Assembly (NCBI GenBank): GCA_028704515.1
Contig: JAQWFH010000002.1
Span: 1 to 64,000 of the forward strand
Direction of reading: 5' to 3'
Origin: Eubacteriales bacterium
GTDB taxonomy: Bacteria > Bacillota > Clostridia > Peptostreptococcales > Anaerovoracaceae
DNA length: 64,000 bases
Part shown: positions 16,590 through 24,913 of the stretch, piece after piece
How positions within the stretch are numbered: the first letter of the stretch is position 1
Layout of the letters: each line of letters begins with the position of its first letter
Position numbers and translations under genes: made by a program
Notes under the pieces: model-generated
Database searches by the model: none
What the model was told of the DNA's origin: nothing
The model's input: the letters and a program-made list of their open reading frames with translations, nothing else

Positions 16590-17129
16590 TTACTCTTCGA
16601 TATATAGATTGACGCATGTTTCATTGTCATATCCTTCAATACAAACTGAGACGATTTCATCCTTCGATGTAGGCACATTCTTGCCCACATAATCTGCCCT
16701 TATCGGTAGCTCTCTGTGGCCTCTGTCTATCAGCACCGCAAGCTGCACCGTCGCCGGCCTTCCTATATTCATCGTTGCATCAAGAGCCGCTCTTGCGGTT
16801 CTTCCCGTATATAGAACATCATCTACGAGGATTACATCCTTCCCTGTTATATCGAATTTTACATCTGTCTTATTGAGAATCGGTACAGAGGATTTTTCTT
16901 CAAGATCATCTCTGTAAAATGTAATATCCAATGTGCCAACGGGAGGCTCGATACCTTCTATGGCAAAAATGTTCTTTGATAAAATATGCGCAAGAGGTAT
17001 TCCTCTTCGCCTTATTCCCAAGAAGACCACACTATCGCAACCTTTATTCTTTTCCGCAATCTGATGTGCCATACGTTTTAGTGCACGCTTCATTTCATCT
17101 TCAGTCATAAGACTTGCTCGTAGCCTCAT
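16590..17129 (-). CDS. pyrR: PyrR, bifunctional pyr attenuation protein and uracil phosphoribosyltransferase
   Basis: Protein of 179 residues. The PRPP-binding loop [17 protein letters not shown] (near residues 97-113) and the [12 protein letters not shown] segment mark PyrR. With UMP bound it holds the anti-antiterminator loop in the pyr leader and promotes termination; it also has uracil phosphoribosyltransferase activity. ATG 17129 is preceded by GGAGGTGA. The leader directly upstream carries a matching binding loop and terminator. It is the first gene of a two-gene pyrR-uraA operon. A stable hairpin (17152-17170) lies just before the ribosome-binding site. Confidence 0.95.
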   Translation of the reverse strand: MRLRASLMTEDEMKRALKRMAHQIAEKNKGCDSVVFLGIRRRGIPLAHILSKNIFAIEGIEPPVGTLDITFYRDDLEEKSSVPILNKTDVKFDITGKDVILVDDVLYTGRTARAALDATMNIGRPATVQLAVLIDRGHRELPIRADYVGKNVPTSKDEIVSVCIEGYDNETCVNLYIEE

Positions 17130-17192
17130 TTTGCTTCACCTCCGTTTCAATCAAGCAGCGACACGCTGCTTTACCGGGATATTTTCTTACAT

Positions 17193-17300
17193 AAAAAAAG
17201 TCTTGTCATACTCGACAAGACATAAATGCACCATCTTACCCGCAAAATAAATCCGCGGTGAAATTTAAACATATAATCTTGTCGGTATCTCTGTACTGAC
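17193..17300 (-). promoter_or_regulatory. PyrR-dependent attenuator upstream of pyrR-uraA
   Basis: In the transcript (minus strand) the first element, complement of 17281-17300, folds as a hairpin GUC-GUA closing the loop CAGAGA, the PyrR recognition loop. Its 3' side runs into GACAAGA (complement of 17278-17284). That sequence can pair with UCUUGUC, the 5' arm of the terminator hairpin (17200-17207 with 17214-17221), whose T run is at 17193-17199. Thus PyrR binding to the first hairpin frees the terminator, and absence of UMP-PyrR allows the antiterminator. The arrangement is the classical one for this family; it is read directly from the sequence. Confidence 0.88.
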
Positions 17301-17323
17301 TTAAAGATTTTTCTTCCTCAACT

Positions 17324-17352
17324 AGAATACATCATCCAGGTTTTCATGTCAA
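17324..17352 (-). promoter_or_regulatory. Promoter of the pyrR-uraA operon
   Basis: On the minus strand TTGACA (17347-17352), a 17-base spacer, and TATTCT (17324-17329). It lies just upstream of the PyrR binding loop, giving a leader of about 190 bases. Confidence 0.7.
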
Positions 17353-17353
17353 T

Positions 17354-17372
17354 AAAAAACGATATTTTATCG
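17354..17372 (-). terminator. Short terminator after the alarmone synthetase gene
   Basis: On the minus strand CGATA-AAA-TATCG (17360-17372) is followed by TTTTTT (17354-17359). The T run adjoins the -35 box of the pyrR promoter. The stem is only five pairs, so efficiency may be modest. Confidence 0.55.
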
Positions 17373-17386
17373 ACTTAAATTTTCAT

Positions 17387-18061
17387 CTATTCACTCTTTG
17401 TTTTTTCAAGGTCATTTAAGAAGCTATGTATTTTCTGCATTTTTACATCATTTTTATTTATATCCCTAGCACATTCTTTAAGCTCATCTGCAATGAATTC
17501 GGGAATTTCCCCGTGCGACTTGTATCTAAGCTGATGTTCAAGGCTGGCCCAAAAGTCCATCGCTATCGTCCTTATCTGAATTTCCACAGGCATATTCACC
17601 ACACCGCCAACGAAGAAGACAGGTACCTCAACTATAAGGTGAAGACTCCTGTAACCGTTTTCTTTAGGATTCTTTATATAATCCTTTTCGATTACAACTT
17701 GTATATCGGTTTGGCTCGAAAGCAGCTCAGATACAGTATAGATATCTTCTATGTAGTGGCAAATTACTCTAATCCCCGCCACATCAAATATATTTTCTGC
17801 AACCGCCTTAAATGAAATCGGAAGCTCTCTGGATTCTAGTTTTCTGACTATGCTTTCGGGGCTCTTTATTCTACTCTTCATATAATGTATCGGGTTATGC
17901 TCATGAAGGGCCTGAAAATCTTCATCTAGAATCTCGAGCTTTGTTTTTACCTCCCTTATAGCAGCACTGTAATTTTTTTGCATTGCGTTGTATTCGTCAT
18001 ACAGCTTTTTTATTCTTTTGCCAAGTAAATCAGACGTTTCTATATAATACTCTTCTTTCAT
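17387..18061 (-). CDS. Small alarmone synthetase (GTP pyrophosphokinase, RelQ/YjbM type)
   Basis: Protein of 224 residues made of a single RelA/SpoT synthetase domain, lacking the hydrolase, TGS and ACT domains of full-length Rel. Typical elements are the substrate-loop region DVAGIRVICHYIEDIY (near 92-107), NPKENGYRSLHLIVEVP (near 130-146), VEIQIRTIAMDFWASLEHQL (near 160-179). It makes (p)ppGpp in the cytoplasm as part of stress and envelope responses. Single gene with its own short terminator. The family fit is firm; which SAS subtype is less certain. Confidence 0.9.
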   Translation of the reverse strand: MKEEYYIETSDLLGKRIKKLYDEYNAMQKNYSAAIREVKTKLEILDEDFQALHEHNPIHYMKSRIKSPESIVRKLESRELPISFKAVAENIFDVAGIRVICHYIEDIYTVSELLSSQTDIQVVIEKDYIKNPKENGYRSLHLIVEVPVFFVGGVVNMPVEIQIRTIAMDFWASLEHQLRYKSHGEIPEFIADELKECARDINKNDVKMQKIHSFLNDLEKTKSE

Positions 18062-18176
18062 CAGGCTCTCCTTTTTCCCAATAGTTTCCGATTGATTTTA
18101 TTGTAGCATATTTTGCACCTAAACAAAAGTCACCTCATAATATGCAATATATCATTTATGAAAGGAGATTTTTGTT

Positions 18177-18542
18177 TTGAATATCAATATAACGCCCGCA
18201 AAGCATTTTGAAGAGCCCTACATCGGCATGCCGGTGTATTTGGACGATTGTGATAATGACGAGATAATCCCGCAAATAGGCGATGTTATACCCGATATTG
18301 ATGTTAACGATCCGGATATCATAGGCAGAATGCCCGAAATGGGCGATATCATGCCGCAGGACTGCCTCGACGCGTCCATATCCGATTGTATACCAGATAC
18401 CTGTCTTGAAAGTTGGGCTCTTGCAATGGCGTATGTTCCTATGCAGCAGTTTGAAAATCTTTATGAACCTCAGGAAGGCTTCAACCGAGGAACAATATTC
18501 CGCGATTTAGATCTTCCGTTTATAGGAGGGCAAAGACGATGA
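18177..18542 (+). CDS. cotJA: Spore coat protein CotJA with an extended acidic N-terminus
   Basis: Protein of 121 residues; TTG 18177 is the start, nine bases after AAGGAG. The last 45 residues (LAMAYVPMQQFENLYEPQEG followed by FNRGTIF) are the CotJA signature. The first 75 residues are unusually acidic and contain echoing segments (IGDVIPDI, MGDIMPQD) that I do not know from the short CotJA proteins. Its stop overlaps the cotJB start by four bases. CotJA is a spore-coat component, made in the mother cell, and needs CotJC for assembly in Bacillus. Confidence 0.85.
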   Translation: MNINITPAKHFEEPYIGMPVYLDDCDNDEIIPQIGDVIPDIDVNDPDIIGRMPEMGDIMPQDCLDASISDCIPDTCLESWALAMAYVPMQQFENLYEPQEGFNRGTIFRDLDLPFIGGQRR

Positions 18543-18787
18543 CAAGAGAAGAAATGATGAGGCGCGTACAGATGCTCGGCTTCGTACTCGTCGATGTGGT
18601 GGAATACTTGGATACTCATCCCAACTGTGAGAGAGCTCTTTGCTTCTATCACAAGTATAACGCCTTATATAAACAGGCAGTGGAGGAATACGAATCAGCA
18701 TTCGGGCCCATCACTCCGGCATCGGTAAGAAGTACAGAAACATGGACGTGGATTGAAGAACCATGGCCTTGGGAACAGGAGGAGTAA
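18539..18787 (+). CDS. cotJB: Spore coat protein CotJB
   Basis: Protein of 82 residues, standard length. The centre (GFVLVDVVEYLDTHPNCERA, then LCFYHKYNALY) is typical of CotJB. It is translationally coupled to cotJA and lies four bases before cotJC. It contributes to the inner layers of the spore coat. Confidence 0.92.
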   Translation: MTREEMMRRVQMLGFVLVDVVEYLDTHPNCERALCFYHKYNALYKQAVEEYESAFGPITPASVRSTETWTWIEEPWPWEQEE

Positions 18788-18790
18788 TTT

Positions 18791-19387
18791 ATGTGGACTT
18801 ATAACAAAAAACTTCAATATCCCGTCAATATCAAGACGCCTAATCCCGCCGCTGCAAAGTTTATCATAAGCCAAGCAGGCGGACCTGACGGTGAGCTGGC
18901 GGCTTCTATGCGCTATCTTTCCCAGCGCTTTGCTATGCCGTACAAGGAAGGGATCGCAATACTTACAGATATAGGTACTGAGGAGCTTGCTCATCTTGAG
19001 ATGGTAAGCACTATGTTACATCAGCTCACTCGCAATATGACAATCGAACAAGTCAAAGAGGCCGGTTTTGAACCATACTTCGTAGATCATACCGCCGGAG
19101 TATATATGCAGGCAGCCGCAGGATTTCCGTTCGATGCGCTGTGCTTCGCTTCAAAGGGCGATACTATCACCGACCTTGTGGAAGATATGGCGGCAGAGCA
19201 AAAGGCAAGGACTACTTACGATAATATCTTGAGGATGGTCGACGACCCTGATATAATAGAGCCTATTAAATTCCTACGTGAACGTGAGATTGTTCATTTC
19301 CAGAGATTCGGAGAAGCGTTGAGAATCGTTCAAGATAACTTGAATTCAAAAAATTTCTATGCAATAAATCCTGCATTTGATATGTAA
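18791..19387 (+). CDS. cotJC: Spore coat protein CotJC, manganese-catalase-like
   Basis: Protein of 198 residues, the usual length, homologous to dimanganese catalases. Metal-ligand motifs are visible: TEELAHLEMVSTM near 58-70, and EQKARTTYDNI and EREIVHFQRFGEAL further on. It is the last gene of cotJABC and has its own terminator. In related sporeformers it is a coat protein with catalase activity reported in some clostridia. Its presence shows that the organism makes endospores or descends from sporeformers. Confidence 0.93.
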   Translation: MWTYNKKLQYPVNIKTPNPAAAKFIISQAGGPDGELAASMRYLSQRFAMPYKEGIAILTDIGTEELAHLEMVSTMLHQLTRNMTIEQVKEAGFEPYFVDHTAGVYMQAAAGFPFDALCFASKGDTITDLVEDMAAEQKARTTYDNILRMVDDPDIIEPIKFLREREIVHFQRFGEALRIVQDNLNSKNFYAINPAFDM

Positions 19388-19408
19388 TTCAATTAAGCAA
19401 TCTTAAAA

Positions 19409-19476
19409 CAATACCTCCAAATCAGACAGTCTATTAAAAACAGACTATCTGCTTGGGGGTATTGTTTAATTTTTTA
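19409..19476 (+). terminator. Long intrinsic terminator after cotJC
   Basis: CAATACCTCCAA (19409-19420) pairs with TTGGGGGTATTG (19453-19464), an inner stem of CAGACAGTCT with CAGACTATCTG lies inside, and TTTAATTTTTT follows. Confidence 0.85.
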
Positions 19477-20088
19477 TGATATTATGAATTCAAATTCATC
19501 GCGAAATTCATTCAATCGTCTTCTGCGTTCCTTGTAATCAGGTATTATTTCCTCCACTACCTCCCAAAACCTATTGGAATGGTTCATTTCTTTGAGGTGC
19601 GCCAATTCGTGGATAACGACATAATCTATAAGGTCCTCAGGCGCAAATATTAACCGATAAGTAAAGTTAATATTTCCTTTTGAATTGCAGGAGCCCCAGC
19701 GTGTTTTCGCCTTGCTCACCTTGATTGTCTCATATTGCACACCCATCTTTGCGGCAAAATATGCGCACCTGTCTTGGAAATATTGCAGTGCTTTTTGGCA
19801 GCATGCCTTTTCCTCCTCCGGCGAGAGTCTGATGATTTTCTTGTTCGCCTCCCGGACCGACAAGCGCTCCAATGCGCTGGCAATCCACTCGGATTTGGCA
19901 GTAACAAAGCTGTTGATCAAAGCTTTGCTCGCCCTCAGGGGTGCTCTGACTTCGACCACCCCACCCGGCTTTATGTATATGGATATTGTTTTCCTTTTTG
20001 ATTTGATTAGATTATAGTCCATCATTCTCTTTGCTTTCATTACCTTTGAAGAGTTCATGATTCTCATCGGCGTTGCCATGTTGATCAT
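19474..20088 (-). CDS. YgjP/WLM-like zinc metallopeptidase (DUF45)
   Basis: Protein of up to 204 residues. The zinc-binding helix VVIHELAHLKEMNHSNRFW carries HELAH, and the fold markers RWGSCNSKGNINFTYRLIF precede it, as in the YgjP/SprT-like M48 group. Family members are cytosolic and often linked to DNA repair or restriction systems, but no specific role can be given here. Several Met codons crowd the N-terminus; the conserved part starts near MMDYNLIKSKRK, so the true start may be 19-22 codons downstream. Confidence 0.8.
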   Translation of the reverse strand: MINMATPMRIMNSSKVMKAKRMMDYNLIKSKRKTISIYIKPGGVVEVRAPLRASKALINSFVTAKSEWIASALERLSVREANKKIIRLSPEEEKACCQKALQYFQDRCAYFAAKMGVQYETIKVSKAKTRWGSCNSKGNINFTYRLIFAPEDLIDYVVIHELAHLKEMNHSNRFWEVVEEIIPDYKERRRRLNEFRDEFEFIIS

Positions 20089-20110
20089 TGCAATCTTTAA
20101 TAGAGAAAAT

Positions 20111-20152
20111 AAAAAATAATCGCCATGCTTTCACCGGCTGCGATTATTTTTT
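20111..20152. terminator. Bidirectional-looking terminator
   Basis: AAAAAATAATCGC (20111-20123) pairs with GCGATTATTTTTT (20140-20152). On the minus strand the hairpin is followed by TTTTTTATTTTC and would end the enoate reductase transcript. Confidence 0.8.
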
Positions 20153-20271
20153 AATCAAGGCAGAAGGCTAACCGTCTATCGGCAGCACTTCTTTGTTTAT
20201 ATTATATATCCGAGCACAGAGGAAAAGCAAGTGCTTTTTGCCTTCATTTTACCTTTCTGCCTGAAGTTTGT

Positions 20272-22275
20272 TTATACAATCGCACCGATGGCAGATCCAT
20301 CGCGGATGGCCATCATGATTGTGGCTGGAATTTGCGCATCGCCAATAAGCCAGACCTTTTTATCAGAAGAAGCATATACCTTCCTATACAATTCATTATT
20401 CGATTGATAGCCGACCGAAATGACAACACTGTCTGCGTCCAACGTTTCCGTTCCGTTTGCGCCGGATATTACGACGCCTTGCTCCGTGATTTCTTGCACG
20501 GCCGTACCGGTGTATGTCGGGATATTTTTGAAGATCAACAGTTCAAGCAGCATGTCACGGTTTGGTTGAGCAATCGGTTCAGCTCCGCCGAGGATCAATG
20601 CATCCCGGTTTTCAACGACTGACACATCGTATCCTCTATCTTTCAGCCAGATAGCAGTTTCACACCCCACCTGCCCGCCACCGATCATAACGATTTTCTT
20701 TCCTGGCACTTTTTCGCCCAGTAAAACCTCCGCTGAAGTCATCACTTTTTCACTGTCACCACCTGGAACAGGGAGTGTCCTTGCTTCACTGCCGGTGGCC
20801 ACAATAATTTCATCCGCATCCAATTTCAAGATTTCGTCCGCACCCATTATCGTGTTCAATTTTATTACAACATTAAGTTTCTCTATTTGACGCTTGTACC
20901 AATCGAGCAGCAAGGTATCCTTCTTCTTAAATTCGGGAACCTCTCCAGGAAGCATGAGTCCGCCCAACTTTTCTCCCCTTTCATAAACAGTCACTTTATG
21001 ACCGCGGATTGCTGCAACGCGTGCCGCCTCAAGTCCAGCCACACCACCGCCGATGATTGCAATATTCTTTGCAACATCTGCCTTTTGATATTTATCGGCT
21101 GTGCTCAGTTCGCAGAAGACATCCGGGTTTACCGCACATTTCATATCGATACCGCTCAACACGCGTGCGAGACAGCCATTGTTGCAATAAATACAAGGGC
21201 GAATATCTTCTACCTGACCTGTCTTGACTTTATTTGGCCAGTAAGGATCGGCTACCAGGCCGCGACCGACAGATAAAGCGTCAATCAAACCGTCTTTTAT
21301 TGCCTTGTTAGCCATTTCTGGAGCGGAAAGTTTTCCGGGGCAAATAACAGGAATGTTCACTGCTTTTTTCAGAATTGCAGCTTCTTCCAAATAGCAACCG
21401 TCATGCATATACATTGGCGGATAGAGCCAATAAATGGAATCATACGTTCCGGTTCCAAATACTATGCCGTCATATCCTGCTTCTTCTAGTTTTTTTGCAA
21501 TTTCAAGGCTTTCTTCCACGTCGCGCCCGAATTCGGTGTATTCTTCGCCGGGAAGATGTCCCACTCTCTCAGCTTTCATATGCGCTTTCGTGCCTACTCT
21601 TGTCGTAACTGGGAAGTCGGCCCCGCATCTTTCCTTTATTCCCTCAATAATTTTAATCATCAATCTTATTCTGCCGTCAACACCGCCGCCGAATTCATCG
21701 GTGCGGTGGTTAAAGGCAGCAGTTGCAAACTGATCCCCCAAATATCCGCCTTTTACGCCGTTTACGTTCACACCATCTGCACCCGCCTGCTGAGCAAGCA
21801 CAGCTCCCTGTATTACTGCCTCAATCAGTCGGTATACCTCTTCGGTTGTCAAAGGGCGGCATGTGACATCGGGATCATAACGATTGGCAACAGCAGACGG
21901 CGCAACCGGAAGTCCTTCCAGTATCGCTGGAACACCTGTACGTCCAGTGCCCAACTGCATTTGGAAGAATAACTTGCATCCGTATCTATGAACAGCATCA
22001 ACCAGTTTCTTTGTCTGAACCCGAAATGTATCTGGGCACGCAAATGGGGATTTCGTGAAGTCAGTGATTTCCAATCGTGAATCAGGGAAGCTTGCACCAG
22101 TAATAATCAGTCCAGCGCCACCCTTTGCCCGTTCTTCATAGTATGCGATCGTTTCATCGGTCACATTTTTGCATTCATCCAGATGGCCACCGGGAAGCAT
22201 AGGGGCCATACATATGCGGTTTTTAATCTCCAGCTTGCCTATCTTAAAAGGCTTAAATAATTCTCCGTATTTCAT
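20272..22275 (-). CDS. OYE-family enoate reductase / 2,4-dienoyl-CoA reductase-like (FMN, FAD, 4Fe-4S)
   Basis: Cytosolic flavoenzyme of 667 residues. ATG 22275 is chosen: AGGAGG precedes it and the conserved start MKYGELFKPFKIGKLEIKN begins there. Domain order: old-yellow-enzyme TIM barrel (1-350) with FMN; a 4Fe-4S motif C-x2-C-x3-C-x11-C (CIYCNNGC onward, about 359-378); then FAD (IAIIGGGVAGLEA near 404) and NAD (KIVMIGGGQVGCE near 528) dinucleotide folds. Relatives are FadH, clostridial 2-enoate reductase, the cinnamate reductase FldZ and the bile-acid enzyme BaiCD. All reduce conjugated C=C bonds with NAD(P)H. The gene stands alone, so its substrate cannot be told; Stickland-type acrylate reduction is one reasonable guess. 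Confidence 0.88.
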   Translation of the reverse strand: MKYGELFKPFKIGKLEIKNRICMAPMLPGGHLDECKNVTDETIAYYEERAKGGAGLIITGASFPDSRLEITDFTKSPFACPDTFRVQTKKLVDAVHRYGCKLFFQMQLGTGRTGVPAILEGLPVAPSAVANRYDPDVTCRPLTTEEVYRLIEAVIQGAVLAQQAGADGVNVNGVKGGYLGDQFATAAFNHRTDEFGGGVDGRIRLMIKIIEGIKERCGADFPVTTRVGTKAHMKAERVGHLPGEEYTEFGRDVEESLEIAKKLEEAGYDGIVFGTGTYDSIYWLYPPMYMHDGCYLEEAAILKKAVNIPVICPGKLSAPEMANKAIKDGLIDALSVGRGLVADPYWPNKVKTGQVEDIRPCIYCNNGCLARVLSGIDMKCAVNPDVFCELSTADKYQKADVAKNIAIIGGGVAGLEAARVAAIRGHKVTVYERGEKLGGLMLPGEVPEFKKKDTLLLDWYKRQIEKLNVVIKLNTIMGADEILKLDADEIIVATGSEARTLPVPGGDSEKVMTSAEVLLGEKVPGKKIVMIGGGQVGCETAIWLKDRGYDVSVVENRDALILGGAEPIAQPNRDMLLELLIFKNIPTYTGTAVQEITEQGVVISGANGTETLDADSVVISVGYQSNNELYRKVYASSDKKVWLIGDAQIPATIMMAIRDGSAIGAIV

Positions 22276-22323
22276 GTCTATTAAATCCTCCTTTTCTTCT
22301 CGCTGACGTTTGTGATTGTTAAA

Positions 22324-22352
22324 ATTATAACATTTGCCCAGAATACTGTCAA
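22324..22352 (-). promoter_or_regulatory. Perfect-consensus sigma-A promoter
   Basis: On the minus strand TTGACA (22347-22352), exactly 17 bases, then TATAAT (22324-22329). It lies about 50 bases upstream of the enoate reductase start and predicts strong constitutive expression. Confidence 0.85.
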
Positions 22353-22438
22353 CCCGACAATTCCGCAGGATTGCGTCAAGTTGGAATGGCAAAAACAAAG
22401 TCAGAGATTTGCCGAAAGCCAGCCCACTCAAGCTTCCT

Positions 22439-24913
22439 CTATGGCTCTAACGGCCAATCCCCGTAATGAACGCTCTCCGCTGTGGTTAACGCTCCTGTCT
22501 TGTTCACAGACCTGAACGGATATTGCCCCGTCAAAGCATTATCATAAGGATGGGTCTCGGTGTTGGAGCTACCCTCGGATGCCATCTCAGACCAAGTTTT
22601 GGCTTGGATTGTTTCTCCCTCCTCTTCCCCGATATAATCGCCTTCCCCTACATCGCTGATGTCGTCATTAATCCCGGCAAGCAAGTATACATTCTGAATC
22701 ATGCCCCCGCTCATTTTCCCTGCAAACGCGCCTTGAAATCCAGAGCCTTTCACAAGACCTGTCGAATAGCAGTCTGTATACGATGTATTCCCTGAATTAT
22801 CCGAACCCACAAAGCCCCCTGCCTCTATGCCACTCACCGAGCATGTCGAATAGCAGTTATCAAAGCTCGCATCGGCAGCTGGATTTTCGATCGCCCCGAC
22901 GATACCCCCTGCAGCGTCTATATTGGATGTGAGGTTGTATTTAATGCTGGAATATATTCCCTCGCTTGTGTTCCCTGCAGAATATGATTCTGCAACTTGT
23001 ACCTCAGCAACGCCCGATACCATTCCTATAATGCCTCCGCAGGCACCTGCGCTTCCTACAGTCATATCAAAATCCGCTGTTGCACATCCTTTGATAGAGA
23101 CCTTGCTCGCCCCCGCAATATTGCCTATTGCGCCGCCTATATGAGCATTTGTGGCGACAACGATGTCTATGCCTGTTATGAGCACCTCCGCTATAGCGGT
23201 CTGTGGTGCATCCGCAGCACAAGAGATTTGTCCGATCAGACCGCCTATATCGCCCGCGCCGGAAACTGTAAAGTTTAAACCGTTTATTTTTATCTCACTT
23301 AGTGAGACACTGCCTTTCGCCGAAATAGCGCCTATCAGTGCTCCGCTGTCGCCTGTCCCGGAAGCGGTAATGCTTATATTCTCCAAGTTCAGATCGGATA
23401 TCGCTAATCTTTGTGTTTCTCCCACCATCTTGAAAATACCTGCATTATCACTGGCATTCAAGGGCTGCATCCTCACATTTTTTATAAAATGATTGTTCCC
23501 AACATATGATAAAATCCATTTATTGTTTATTCCGTAATAGCTATCGTCGGCAAGCAATATTGACGGCACACCCGTTGTGCCATATGCGCGTATGTCTCCG
23601 CTCGGACAAGCCGCTTTGAACTCGTTCCAATCTATATCCCCGGTTTGTCGTACGCCCTTTACAAGATATTTTATCGGTCTTTCGCTGTTGTTCTTATCTA
23701 AGGCAATCGGTAGCCCTGACACTTTGCTGTCCAGGTTTTGCAGATGCCTTGTGCAGCTCACTTCCGCCACTGCGGCTTCTCTCGCAGGGTCATTTTTATC
23801 AATAGAAACATGCTTGAAAAGGCTATTTACAATAGCTTTCTCCCTGTTATTGCCCAGCGATGATGTCTTGCTGGTTGATTCTGCCGTGATTGTTATATCC
23901 TCTCCTGGTATCATTTCTGGCAATATATATGCAAAATGTCCTTCCGGAATGCTTATATTGTCAAGTTTTAGTGTGTATTTCAGGCAAGCTGTATTTTTGC
24001 CGTCTATCGACATATTAATTTTTTCTACACTCCACCATGCCGGTTGCCCCGGTGCTTTGGTAGGTGCAATTGCGTCATCATTCAACAGGAGCTCTATACT
24101 ACGTTCCTTGGCACTTTCACTTCCTTTAATTGAAAGGTTCACCTTTGTAAGAAGAGTATCTGTACCGCCCTCCGGTATTTGGAAATAATTCGTATCGATG
24201 ATTTCTACAGTCAATATGTCGCCGTTTTTTATCTTAATCATCGGCGCGGCAACGGTATTCCCCTCTATGTTGACGGCAGATGTTCCGCCGTAATATCCGA
24301 CAACGGTCTTTTGACCCTCTATCTGGTATTCACTCCTTATTTCCCCTCCGTCGCGGGTATTGGCTCTGCCCCCTGCGGCGTTGAGATCGATGACATTATT
24401 GTAAGAAAGGCCATTCTCGCTTTCCGTATAGAACACGCTGTAAATAAATGCGTTTTTTATGTTGTACTCGATTATATAGGAGCCCTTTGTCCTAAGAGAA
24501 TCATTTATAGCACCAAAAGGAAGCATATACTTCAATATGCTTTCTTCTAAGGTATCCGAATCGCCGGGATTGTATGTTATGTAATAATATTCTCCAGCAT
24601 CTATGCCCGCCACATCAGTCTCGTCCATGTCGGATGGCCTCTTCGTCATCAATTCTCCGAGCTTGTCCGGGTTGTTGGCTTCAAATTTCTTCAGTTCCCC
24701 CGTGGCCTCTGCCGATGTCATTCGATTTTGCGCCGCAATGAACATCTGTCTCGCGTTCGTGTCCATTTCGTGCTGCTTAAGATTCCCTCCATACTGCACG
24801 GCCGCAAGCATGGCCAGCCCCAAAAGCACAGTCACGATTCCGAGTGCCACAAGAACCTCTGGAAGCGTAAATCCCTTCTTGTTATTAAGTTTACAGTCCA
24901 TCGCGCTAATCAT
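22439..24913 (-). CDS. Giant prepilin-like protein with GLUG-type repeats (candidate pilus adhesin)
   Basis: Protein of 824 residues, last gene of the pilus operon. A class III signal (NNKKG/FTLPEVLVALGIVTV, cleavage after residue 14) and a hydrophobic helix are typical of type IV prepilins, but pilins normally have 120-200 residues. Residues about 500-800 contain five or six repeats with GGLIGQISC, GGAIGNIAG, GGIIGMVSG, GGIVGAIEN and GGFVGSDNSG, the GLUG pattern found in bacterial surface adhesins. Several paired cysteines (CYSTCSVSG) lie there. The start overlaps the pilO stop by eight bases; a second Met four codons later is an alternative. A tip adhesin incorporated as a minor pilin is a reasonable inference. 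Confidence 0.8.
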   Translation of the reverse strand: MISAMDCKLNNKKGFTLPEVLVALGIVTVLLGLAMLAAVQYGGNLKQHEMDTNARQMFIAAQNRMTSAEATGELKKFEANNPDKLGELMTKRPSDMDETDVAGIDAGEYYYITYNPGDSDTLEESILKYMLPFGAINDSLRTKGSYIIEYNIKNAFIYSVFYTESENGLSYNNVIDLNAAGGRANTRDGGEIRSEYQIEGQKTVVGYYGGTSAVNIEGNTVAAPMIKIKNGDILTVEIIDTNYFQIPEGGTDTLLTKVNLSIKGSESAKERSIELLLNDDAIAPTKAPGQPAWWSVEKINMSIDGKNTACLKYTLKLDNISIPEGHFAYILPEMIPGEDITITAESTSKTSSLGNNREKAIVNSLFKHVSIDKNDPAREAAVAEVSCTRHLQNLDSKVSGLPIALDKNNSERPIKYLVKGVRQTGDIDWNEFKAACPSGDIRAYGTTGVPSILLADDSYYGINNKWILSYVGNNHFIKNVRMQPLNASDNAGIFKMVGETQRLAISDLNLENISITASGTGDSGALIGAISAKGSVSLSEIKINGLNFTVSGAGDIGGLIGQISCAADAPQTAIAEVLITGIDIVVATNAHIGGAIGNIAGASKVSIKGCATADFDMTVGSAGACGGIIGMVSGVAEVQVAESYSAGNTSEGIYSSIKYNLTSNIDAAGGIVGAIENPAADASFDNCYSTCSVSGIEAGGFVGSDNSGNTSYTDCYSTGLVKGSGFQGAFAGKMSGGMIQNVYLLAGINDDISDVGEGDYIGEEEGETIQAKTWSEMASEGSSNTETHPYDNALTGQYPFRSVNKTGALTTAESVHYGDWPLEP

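Noticed and set aside
18090-18176. SigE or SigK promoter for cotJABC
   Set aside because: GCATATT and CATAATAT are present but 23 bases apart, too far for SigE; the SigK boxes are incomplete.
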